DNA from: an uncultured Mycoplasmatota bacterium
Lineage (GTDB): Bacteria; Bacillota_I; Bacilli_A; RF39; UBA660
Reading direction: 5' to 3'
DNA: 51,228 nt
Assembly: GCA_900549625.1 (NCBI GenBank)
Contig: URPE01000005.1
Span: 1-51,228 of the forward strand
Part shown: positions 7,360 to 14,797 of the stretch, piece after piece
Layout of the letters: every line of letters starts with the position of its first letter
Numbering within the stretch: position 1 is the first letter of the stretch
Notes under the pieces: generated by a model
The model's database searches: none
The model's input: only the letters and a program-made list of their open reading frames with translations
Told to the model about the DNA's origin: nothing
Position numbers and translations under genes: made by a program

Positions 7360-7420
7360 TTACTATTTCGCTAAATTACAATTTATCAGTTAGGTTACTA
7401 GAAATAGTAATCTTTTTCTA
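7360..7420 (+). terminator. Hairpin after the tet gene, built from the island repeat
   Basis: TTACTATTTC (7360-7369) pairs with GAAATAGTAA (7401-7410), followed by TCTTTTT. Inside it AAATTACAATTTAT (7373-7386) matches copies 2 and 3 of the island element. It begins two bases after the tet stop codon and probably terminates the operon. Confidence 0.65.
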
Positions 7421-7822
7421 TCTTTTAAAACATTCATTAAAATTATATTTTAAATTAATAATATTTATGGTATTATATTATTAGAAGTTGATGTGATTAT
7501 TGCAACGACTTACTTTTGCGAAAAAAGTTTGAAATAACTTTCCTACTCGCACCATTAAAGATTTATTCGAACTAGAAATAGTTCGTTTTTTCTTGTTTAA
7601 AAATATGCAGTGACTGAAAAGTGACCGAAAATATTGATATTATTTTTCTAACTGCACGATGTAAATTTTTATCAATCATTCTAGCTATAAAAAAATATTA
7701 TCTTTATTATTTCCAATGTATCATAGAACATTTTGCTTTGTAAATCACATAAAAATTGACATAAATCACAAAACTTTATAAATTTATGTTATAATTTTTT
7801 AGAACAAAGGAGTTGGTTTTAT
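7421..7822. other. Gene-free stretch, possible small RNA or remnant
   Basis: No convincing ORF. A TATTATATTAT box near 7473-7484 could start a transcript that ends at the terminator at 7568-7591, giving an RNA of about 100 bases. Downstream, AGTGACTGAAAAGTGACCGAA (7609-7629) contains a short direct repeat. 7756-7795 holds TTGACA (7756-7761) with TATAAA 15 bases on and a TATAAT at 7790-7795, probably the promoter of the next operon. The -35/-10 pairing is uncertain. Confidence 0.4.
7568..7591 (+). terminator. Strong rho-independent terminator with GAAA tetraloop
   Basis: Perfect 7-bp stem CGAACTA / TAGTTCG around GAAA, followed by six T. No protein gene ends upstream within 200 bases, so it ends either read-through from the tet operon or a small RNA. 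Confidence 0.8.
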
Positions 7823-9463
7823 ATGAGAAAATTACAAAAGATATTATTAGTGGTGTCCTTAATGCTAATTCCAACATTTGTTTTTGCAAGTAGTGATAAT
7901 ACTTCATTTCCAATTTTTGATGCGATGATTTTTGAGGTAACTGTGTCTATTGCTAGTTCCATGTTTGTTCTTTGGCCATTAGCAGAATTAATTTCAGAAA
8001 AAAATACTAAGAAAACATTTTGGCTTTTATTTGCATTAAGAGTTATTATTTTACTATTTTGCGATTTTTTTGTGTCAACCAATATTATGATAGTAGATTT
8101 TGTTGCAGTTGCTTTAGGTGCTGTTCTAATAGATATATTGAAAAAAAATTTATCAAAAAAAATATCCAATCCAGTTATTAAGATTCCAGAGCTACCAGGT
8201 TCACCAATCAAAGAAATAGAATTAAAATGTGCTAAATGTGGTACAGTGTTACAAATTACAGATGAGTTTTGCTCTAAGTGTGGTGAGCCGTTTACTGGAA
8301 ATAATGTTGTCGTTTCTGAAAGTGCTTCTGCTTCAGTTGAGGTTCCATCTAAAATCAAAGTAACACCAACAAGTTTTGATAAAATTTATAGTTTGCCCGA
8401 AGATGAAATGTTAGAGGAGTTTATAAAAAAACAATTAGTTCAGGCTGGCATAGATGAAACAACTATGTTAATTCCAGCTGAAATATTAAGAAGAAAGAAA
8501 GTTTTGAATATTATATTTTCACTTCTCGTTTTTGTGGCTGTATTATCAATATTTTTTCATTATCCAAATATGACATATATAGTAGAAGCAATTATATTAT
8601 TTATTTTCTATAAAATTACGAAAAATTATAATTTAATTAAATACTTAAAAAAGCAATTAAAGGCAAGACCAGAAGAAAAAGTCTCTAATATTGTAATGAA
8701 TGCAAAAAACACATTTGTAGCTGATGATACTAAAAAAACTATTAATCTGACTTTATTAGTGGCTATTGTTTTACCATTAATTATTTTTTCATCACCTAGA
8801 ATTTTGTATGAAAAAACTCCAGGTGGATACGCTGTTAGGTATTATATGTTTGGTTTAACTAATTTCAAAACTGCAACTATACCAGAAACTTATAAAAATG
8901 AAAAAGTTGTTAGTTTGAGAGGAAATACATTTTCAAACATGCCTTTTTTAGTAAGTGTTAGTTTGCCAGATTCCATTACAGAAATAAGAGGGCAAGCCTT
9001 TAAAGACTGCTCTAAATTAAAAAGTGTAAATATTCCTAAAAATTTAGAATATTTAGGTGGTGGTGCGTTTTATAATGCAAAATCAATAACAGAAATCACA
9101 TTACCTGATTCGTTAACATACTTAGGTGGTGAGGCTTTTTATGATGCTAAATCTTTAAAATATATTAAGTTATCAGATAATATTACTGAGATTAAGGGTA
9201 ACACTTTTGAAAACTGTATTTCTTTAAAGAGTATTACTATTCCGGATAATGTGAGTAGAATAGGTGGGCATGCTTTTTATGGCGATTATTCTTTAAATGA
9301 GGTAATAATTAGCCAAAATAGTCAACTGGCTACTATTGGGTCTTCTGCTTTTAGAGAATGTACAAATTTATATAAAATTACTATTCCAGCAAGAACAAGC
9401 GTGAATGAAAGGGCTTTTAAAGGTAGCCCAACAACTATCAAAAGATATAGTTCTAATTATTAA
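7823..9463 (+). CDS. Membrane protein with zinc ribbon and BspA-type leucine-rich repeats
   Basis: 546 aa. Hydrophobic N-terminus (signal-like, ending ...PTFVFA) and TM helices at about 33-55, 67-87 and 88-106. A zinc ribbon follows with C136/C139 and C150/C153 (CAKCG ... CSKCG), then TM helices at about 230-265 and one near 308-325. From about residue 360 come repeats of the LRR_5/BspA type, each about 23 residues and built like LPDSITEIRGQAFKDCSKLK. BspA repeats are usually surface-exposed binding modules, so the C-terminus is likely outside the cell. AAAGGAG precedes the ATG. First gene of the radical SAM operon (17 bases before it). The combination of zinc ribbon and BspA repeats in one chain is uncommon. 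Function unknown. Confidence 0.8.
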   Translation: MRKLQKILLVVSLMLIPTFVFASSDNTSFPIFDAMIFEVTVSIASSMFVLWPLAELISEKNTKKTFWLLFALRVIILLFCDFFVSTNIMIVDFVAVALGAVLIDILKKNLSKKISNPVIKIPELPGSPIKEIELKCAKCGTVLQITDEFCSKCGEPFTGNNVVVSESASASVEVPSKIKVTPTSFDKIYSLPEDEMLEEFIKKQLVQAGIDETTMLIPAEILRRKKVLNIIFSLLVFVAVLSIFFHYPNMTYIVEAIILFIFYKITKNYNLIKYLKKQLKARPEEKVSNIVMNAKNTFVADDTKKTINLTLLVAIVLPLIIFSSPRILYEKTPGGYAVRYYMFGLTNFKTATIPETYKNEKVVSLRGNTFSNMPFLVSVSLPDSITEIRGQAFKDCSKLKSVNIPKNLEYLGGGAFYNAKSITEITLPDSLTYLGGEAFYDAKSLKYIKLSDNITEIKGNTFENCISLKSITIPDNVSRIGGHAFYGDYSLNEVIISQNSQLATIGSSAFRECTNLYKITIPARTSVNERAFKGSPTTIKRYSSNY

Positions 9464-9480
9464 AATTAGTAGGAGGATTT

Positions 9481-11220
9481 ATGGATTATAAGTATATACA
9501 TTTATTATATGTTCCTACAATGGCGTGTAATATGGGGTGTAAATATTGCTATTTAGAGGATAATACTGTTGATGATAAAACTGAGTATACAGCTTTAAAA
9601 ACATTAGATTATGCTATTAAAAAGCTTAAAAGCTTTAATGTTATACCGTTTAACATTTCTCTTCATGGTGGGGAAGTAACAACTTTATCAAAGAATGAAT
9701 TTCACGATTTAATAAAGTATATAAGTGATTATTATAATGATAATAAAGATGTCATTATGGCTGGAGGATTTAAAATAGGAAATCCCCATATTAAAACGAA
9801 CATGTATAATTTAGAAAAGCATATTGATACTATAAGAGAATATAATGTATCTATATCTGGTAGTTTAGATTTACCTTTTACTTTGCATGATAAATATAGG
9901 GTTACTAAACTGGGCCAAAGTACTTTAAAAAGAATTTTTGAAAATATTGAATTACTAAGAGATATACCTAATAAAAAGAAAGTGTCAGCCACAATTTTTA
10001 AGGAACATTATGAAGAATTTGATAAGATTGTAGAAGATATTAAGTTTTTACATGAAAATACATGTCTTGATATGAATGACTTTAATTTTATGATTGGTTT
10101 TGATTATAATTCTAATGGAATTTTACATCATTTAACTGAAGATGAACAAGTTTTATTTTATCAAAAGATGCATAGAGAGTTTGATGGAACTGATTTAGAT
10201 TATGGTGTCAATGGACCTTGGTTTGATGAATTTGGTCCAGAATATTGTACAAATTGTGATAATTGTGGTGAAAAATTTTTCTTGCTTGAAAAAAATGGCG
10301 ATATATATTCTTGTGTTAGGGGCCAAAAAAATAAAGATTACTATTATGGAAATATATATAATGATACTGTAGAAGAAATACTAAATACAGCTAAAAACAA
10401 AATATTTATCAATCATAATAAACAACCAATAAACGAAGAATGTATTAAATGTGGTTACTTATACTTATGTAAAACTGGTTGTCCGTTTGTGAAAAATAAT
10501 TATAATATAAATAAAAGCTATACATGTAAATTACAACAAGCAATGTATAAAGATAGGAACTTATTAAAAGATTCTTATAATGATGAATTTGTATATAAAT
10601 ATGTCAAAAAAATGCGTTTAGAAGATAAGGATAAATATTTACCAGAAAATAAAATGATTGATTACCCTGCTTTAGAGAAGTTAATTAAACATGATAAAGG
10701 CCTTAAGTATATATATGATGCTGAAAGTTTTATTTTGAAAATAGATAACATGGAATATAACTTAGCTTCACAAATATTAAAAAAATCACGTGATATAATA
10801 TATATAACACCTATTAGTAAAGTTCAGATATGGCTTAAGAAAAGCATGTTAGAAGAAATGTGCGATTATCCAGAGAACAATTCACTATATATAATGCTTT
10901 TAAGTGGTGATTTAGTAACTTATGGTGATGAAAATAGGACTAAGCAAAGGCATATTGCTACTCATCAAATATATAAAGGCGTGCTAGATAATGGTAAGAA
11001 CACTGAAGAATATTATATTTATGATATTACAAATATGATTAAACAATATATAAGTGAGTATTCATGGAATAAACCTAATAATTTATTTTTTACAACCTCT
11101 TCCCTTAGGGATTATCATTACCTTAAGCAAAAAAACAATGCCTATTATCATATACAAACAATTAATTTACCATTTCAAAATATAGAATTTTACTATTTAG
11201 ATAAGGAGTATAAAAAATGA
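9481..11220 (+). CDS. Radical SAM/SPASM peptide maturase-like enzyme with extra C-terminal domain
   Basis: 579 aa. The radical SAM cluster motif CxxxCxxC is C16, C20, C23 (CNMGCKYC), followed by the SAM-binding HGGE near 61-64. Residues about 255-355 form a SPASM/twitch region rich in Cys (CTNCDNCGEKF, SCVRG, CIKCGYLYLCKTGCPF, YTCKL), able to bind auxiliary Fe-S clusters, as in enzymes that modify ribosomal peptides. Residues about 370-579 are an additional domain I do not recognise. AGGAGG precedes the ATG. Its stop overlaps the ATG of the next small gene by 4 nt, the usual arrangement for a maturase and its substrate or partner. The closest class I would test is the SPASM peptide maturases (including the CXXX-repeat-target group). 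The reaction is not known. Confidence 0.85.
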   Translation: MDYKYIHLLYVPTMACNMGCKYCYLEDNTVDDKTEYTALKTLDYAIKKLKSFNVIPFNISLHGGEVTTLSKNEFHDLIKYISDYYNDNKDVIMAGGFKIGNPHIKTNMYNLEKHIDTIREYNVSISGSLDLPFTLHDKYRVTKLGQSTLKRIFENIELLRDIPNKKKVSATIFKEHYEEFDKIVEDIKFLHENTCLDMNDFNFMIGFDYNSNGILHHLTEDEQVLFYQKMHREFDGTDLDYGVNGPWFDEFGPEYCTNCDNCGEKFFLLEKNGDIYSCVRGQKNKDYYYGNIYNDTVEEILNTAKNKIFINHNKQPINEECIKCGYLYLCKTGCPFVKNNYNINKSYTCKLQQAMYKDRNLLKDSYNDEFVYKYVKKMRLEDKDKYLPENKMIDYPALEKLIKHDKGLKYIYDAESFILKIDNMEYNLASQILKKSRDIIYITPISKVQIWLKKSMLEEMCDYPENNSLYIMLLSGDLVTYGDENRTKQRHIATHQIYKGVLDNGKNTEEYYIYDITNMIKQYISEYSWNKPNNLFFTTSSLRDYHYLKQKNNAYYHIQTINLPFQNIEFYYLDKEYKK

Positions 11221-11579
11221 ACAAAGAACCTGAAACTTATGAAGAATTGATAAGATATAAAAGATGTGTTGATTTAACTTCTCATTATGAATTAACGGAA
11301 CGCGAATTAAATAAAATATATGCTTTTTTAGCAAACAATCAAGATGCGGTGATTATTGGTAATGACAATAGTTTAACTCTTAAGATGCTAAAACATCCTG
11401 AAGTTGAACCAGAAGTAATAAATGTGCTTTGCATAGATACTAGTATTGATGGAATAAAACTTACTAATGACACTTTGAAAATTATTCCACATTATGTCCC
11501 TTCAAGTGGCAGTGGTTCAAGTGGTGGGTCATCATCAAATAACAATAATAACAACAACAATAATAATAACAATAGATAG
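11217..11579 (+). CDS. Small protein with Ser/Gly and poly-Asn tail, candidate radical SAM substrate
   Basis: 120 aa, not recognised as a known family. Residues 1-94 are soluble and ordered-looking, with Cys17 and Cys72. Residues 96-107 are a Ser/Gly stretch (SSGSGSSGGSSS), residues 108-119 are twelve consecutive Asn, and residue 120 is Arg. The Asn codons alternate irregularly between AAT and AAC. The gene starts inside the end of the radical SAM gene (ATGA overlap), so it is translationally coupled. Globular leader plus low-complexity tail next to a SPASM enzyme is what a RiPP-like precursor would look like. The alternative is a partner protein with a disordered linker tail. Length is short of nothing obvious; both ends are intact. 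Confidence 0.7.
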   Translation: MNKEPETYEELIRYKRCVDLTSHYELTERELNKIYAFLANNQDAVIIGNDNSLTLKMLKHPEVEPEVINVLCIDTSIDGIKLTNDTLKIIPHYVPSSGSGSSGGSSSNNNNNNNNNNNNR

Positions 11580-11590
11580 GGAGAAGAAAT

Positions 11591-12610
11591 ATGGCGTTGG
11601 TATCAGAAAATTTTCATGAGAAAAAACTAAGAAGATTTGGCATAAACATTAAGACTAAATATTTTGTAGATAATAAAATGTATGAACGTAATACCGATGA
11701 CTCAGTAAACGATGATATTGTCTTAGGAATAAGATGTGAGAAAGACTATTATATTGAAAAAAAATTAGTCCATAAAGAAACTTTTTTTGATTCTAGAATT
11801 CTATATACGTTTGTTTCTAAAACAATGGAAAATAAAGATTATAAGTGTCTTAATTGTGGAATGCAGGGAAAAGTTAAAGATTTTATTGATGGATGTCCTT
11901 ATTGTAGAACATATTATAATATTGATTATACTGATAAAGATTTAGGAAGTAAATATCATTATGATCGGGTGTTAAGTAATAATTCATATAGAGTTGTTAC
12001 AGGCGTTATTGATTTTATTATTAGTCTAATTCTATGTTTCTTTTTTATTAAAAATACATCTAGAACATTTAATAATGTGGATATTTTTAAAGTGTTTATA
12101 TATGGAATAATTTTAGCAATGATTTTGTATTATTTTTTCTATATTTTAGATGCTTATATAGTTTTAGAACCTATTAAAAGATACAAAGATAGACAAAATA
12201 AAAAGCAAAGAGAATTTTGGGATAAAACTAAAATAGATAAAAAAAGTTTTTTTAATAACTTAAATTATGAATTAGGGAAGTATTATTATTCTGAAAATAA
12301 TATTATTGATTTTGATATATTAGATTATTTAGAATTTAATAGTTTTACAAAAGATGATATACAATATGTAAAAGTTTTAGCAGAAGTTCGAATTGTTAAT
12401 TTTGCTAATGGAAAAATATCAGCAAAAATAACTAAAGATGAATATTTGCTTAAGAAAAATGATGTTCAAAAACTAGTACTTAAGGAAGACGTTAATATGA
12501 TAAAATGTCATAACTGTGGTGCGTCTATTGATGTGACCAATAAAGTTTGTCCTTACTGTCATACTGAGATAAAATATTTACAAGAATGGATTTTAGTAGA
12601 TAATTATTAG
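11591..12610 (+). CDS. Membrane protein with two zinc ribbons and Tim44-like middle part
   Basis: 339 aa. First zinc ribbon C86/C89 and C102/C105 (CLNCG ... CPYC), two TM helices at about 137-155 and 168-190, then a soluble part (about 205-290) whose helix-strand layout (FWDKTKID ... VKVLAEVRIVNFANG) reminds me of Tim44-like domains, and a last zinc ribbon C306/C309 and C320/C323 (CHNCG ... CPYCH). RBS GGGAGAAG precedes the ATG. It follows the poly-Asn gene by 11 bases and is clearly in the same operon. It shares the zinc-ribbon-plus-membrane theme with the first gene of the operon. It could anchor or export the modified product; this is inference. Confidence 0.65.
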   Translation: MALVSENFHEKKLRRFGINIKTKYFVDNKMYERNTDDSVNDDIVLGIRCEKDYYIEKKLVHKETFFDSRILYTFVSKTMENKDYKCLNCGMQGKVKDFIDGCPYCRTYYNIDYTDKDLGSKYHYDRVLSNNSYRVVTGVIDFIISLILCFFFIKNTSRTFNNVDIFKVFIYGIILAMILYYFFYILDAYIVLEPIKRYKDRQNKKQREFWDKTKIDKKSFFNNLNYELGKYYYSENNIIDFDILDYLEFNSFTKDDIQYVKVLAEVRIVNFANGKISAKITKDEYLLKKNDVQKLVLKEDVNMIKCHNCGASIDVTNKVCPYCHTEIKYLQEWILVDNY

Positions 12611-12627
12611 AAAGGGAATTTAGATAT

Positions 12628-13613
12628 ATGAAAAATAAAATATTATTATTTACTCATAAAAGCGATATTGATGACATGGGAAATGTTGTCTTGGCGAAAT
12701 TAGCCTTTAATAATGTAGATTATGTTTTATGTGAAACTTTTAATTTACAAGATGAAATGACTAAGTATTATAATAAGATGAAATGACTAAGTATTATAAT
12801 AATGGGACAATTTATCAGTATGATAAAATATTTGTTACTGATCTATGGTTTGAAGAACCTATGTTATCTAAAGTAGCAACAGATGAAAAATTGAATGGCA
12901 AGTTCTTAGTGTTTGATCATCATGAGTCTGCTATAATAGAGGGATTTAATAAATATGATTTTACAACTATTAAAGTATCTAATGCTTATGGATTGTGTAG
13001 TGGGACAAGTTTATTTTATGAATATTTGATTAAACAAGGTTATTTAAATCATAATGATGCTCTAATTAAAGATTTTGTAGAATTAACAAGAAAGTATGAT
13101 ACATGGGAATGGGCCACTAAGTATCATGAAGAAATGCCTCATGAATTGACACTATTATTTGATTCAATTGGTCGAGAAGGTTATATAAAATTAATGTTTG
13201 AAAAATTAAATGAACATGAGTATACTTCTTTCCAATTTAACAAGTTAGAAAAAATGTTGATTACAAATAAAATTAAGCAAACTGAGGAAATTCTTACTAA
13301 CTATGCTAGTAAGGTTTATTACCGAAATATATTTGGTTTAAAGGCTGGTATAGTATTTATCAACTTTGAATATCGTAACGATTTGGCAGAATATTTTCGC
13401 CAACATAATTTTGATATGGATTTTGCAATGCTAATCTCACTTGATTACGGTGTTGTTTCATACAGAAGTATTAAAAAGGGTGTCAGTGTCCGTCAAATTG
13501 CTGAGAAACTTGGCGGTAAGGGCCATGAAAATACTGCTAGTAGTCCTATAATGGAAGAACAAAAAGATGAATTGATAAGGGTTCTAACAAAAGAAAAAAA
13601 TAAAGATATTTAA
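12628..13613 (+). pseudogene. nrnB: NrnB-like DHH phosphoesterase split by a 26-bp tandem duplication
   Basis: The first 52 codons (12628-12786) encode LLFTHKSDIDDMG (DHH motif I) and stop at TGA. The rest (12783-13613, 276 aa) encodes the DHH motif (FDHHES), the helical YDTWEW segment seen in Bacillus NrnB, and the DHHA1-type GGKGHENTAS end. A perfect 26-bp direct duplication at 12751-12802 causes the frameshift; removing one copy gives a continuous 319-aa frame. The duplication also creates an ATGA stop/start overlap at 12783-12786, so two coupled polypeptides could be made. NrnB-type enzymes degrade very short RNAs. Annotated as broken; it may be reversible by slippage. RBS AAAGGGA lies before 12628. 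Confidence 0.85.
12751..12802 (+). repeat. Perfect 26-bp tandem duplication inside the DHH gene
   Basis: Two identical units, 12751-12776 and 12777-12802, beginning GATGAAATGACTAAG. 26 is not a multiple of three, hence the frameshift. Confidence 0.95.
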
Positions 13614-13707
13614 GGGTGTTTATTTATAGTTTAAGGAAATGTATAATTAAAATGGGGTTTGTTGCATAATATAAATAAATTGCTTAAATAATTAATGGGG
13701 TGATCAC

Positions 13708-14334
13708 TTGTTTAAGAAATTAAAAGTATTTATTAGAAATAATTATCAATGGCTAATATGTTTTATATCACTAATATTATTTTTAACTATTACTGAAAAT
13801 GTCTTTAATAATGAAATTATGAAGGCTGATACGATTGGTTATAATATTGTTTCTAATTTAATTAGTGATAAATTAACACCTTTAGTTAAGGTGGTTACCT
13901 GGTTTGGTAGCGCTACTTGTTTAATACTATTAACTGTAATTTTATTTATTATTATTAAAAATAAAAAAGCTGGTTTACTAATAGGAACTAATCTAGTAAT
14001 AATTTCTATTTTAAATCAAACTTTAAAATCTTTACTCCAACGGCCTAGGCCAACAGGATTTAGAATTATTAATGAAACTGGTTATAGTTTTCCATCTGGT
14101 CACTCGATGATAAGCATGGCTTTTTATGGTTTTTTAATTTATTTAATATATAAGAATGTAAAGAATAAATATTTAAAATTCACTTTAATTATTATTCTTT
14201 TTATCTTGATTATTAGTATTGGTCTTAGTAGAATATATTTAGGGGTTCATTATACAAGTGATGTTTTTGCAGGCTTCTTATTATCTATTGCTTATTTAAT
14301 TTTTTATTGTAGTGTAGTAGACAAAATTTTATAG
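13708..14334 (+). CDS. PAP2 family phosphatase (PgpB-like)
   Basis: 208 aa, TTG start with GGGGTG six bases upstream. About six TM helices. The three phosphatase motifs are present: LKSLLQRPRP (about 105-114), YSFPSGHSM (about 127-135) and SRIYLGVHYTSD (about 170-181). Such enzymes hydrolyse undecaprenyl diphosphate, phosphatidylglycerol phosphate or other lipid phosphates on the outer face of the membrane. The next gene, an undecaprenol/diacylglycerol kinase 13 bases away, points to lipid carrier recycling. The precise substrate cannot be read from the sequence. Confidence 0.9.
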   Translation: MFKKLKVFIRNNYQWLICFISLILFLTITENVFNNEIMKADTIGYNIVSNLISDKLTPLVKVVTWFGSATCLILLTVILFIIIKNKKAGLLIGTNLVIISILNQTLKSLLQRPRPTGFRIINETGYSFPSGHSMISMAFYGFLIYLIYKNVKNKYLKFTLIIILFILIISIGLSRIYLGVHYTSDVFAGFLLSIAYLIFYCSVVDKIL

Positions 14335-14347
14335 GTAGGTGATTAAT

Positions 14348-14716
14348 TTGAAAAATAAATGCTTAATTAATAGTTTTAAATATGCTTTTATTGGTATTAA
14401 AAGTGCTATAAAATCGGAAAGAAACATGAAGATCCATCTTTTAGCGTCTTTAATTGTTATTGCTTTTGGTTTTATTCTAGGGTTAGAGCCCTTAGAATGG
14501 GTAGCGTGTATTTTCTCTATTGTTATTGTTATTGGCAGTGAAATGCTTAATACGGCTATAGAGACAATTGTTGATTTAGTAAGTCCTAATATTAATCCTT
14601 TGGCTAAAAAAACTAAGGATATTGCGGCAGGTGCTGTTTTAGTTTTGGCTATAGGAGCTTTTTTAGTAGGCCTAATTATCTTTATTCCTAAAATAGTAAA
14701 TATCTTCTTTTTATAA
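14348..14716 (+). CDS. dgkA: Diacylglycerol kinase family protein (undecaprenol kinase-like)
   Basis: 122 aa from TTG at 14348, five bases after AGGTGA; a GTG three codons earlier overlaps the RBS and is less likely. Three TM helices. The signature GSEMLNTAIETIVDLVSP with the following AKKTKDIAAGAVL is the active-site region of the DgkA family. In Gram-positive bacteria this family mostly phosphorylates undecaprenol. It is paired with the PAP2 phosphatase upstream, so the two could interconvert the phosphorylated and free lipid carrier. A terminator follows. Confidence 0.9.
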   Translation: MKNKCLINSFKYAFIGIKSAIKSERNMKIHLLASLIVIAFGFILGLEPLEWVACIFSIVIVIGSEMLNTAIETIVDLVSPNINPLAKKTKDIAAGAVLVLAIGAFLVGLIIFIPKIVNIFFL

Positions 14717-14725
14717 CTAAATTAG

Positions 14726-14751
14726 AAAGTGTCAAATAAGGCACTTTTTTT
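14726..14751 (+). terminator. Rho-independent terminator
   Basis: AAAGTGTC, loop AAATAA, GGCACTTT followed by T residues. The same hairpin wording recurs at 16615 and, reversed, at 19308. Confidence 0.85.
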
Positions 14752-14797
14752 AAATATATAAATTTTTTGTGCTACAATAAATATGAAGGTGTATGTT

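Noticed and set aside
7819..8358. 179-aa minus-strand ORF opposite the LRR gene
   Set aside because: Shadow of the plus-strand gene, which has an RBS, TM helices and recognisable repeats.
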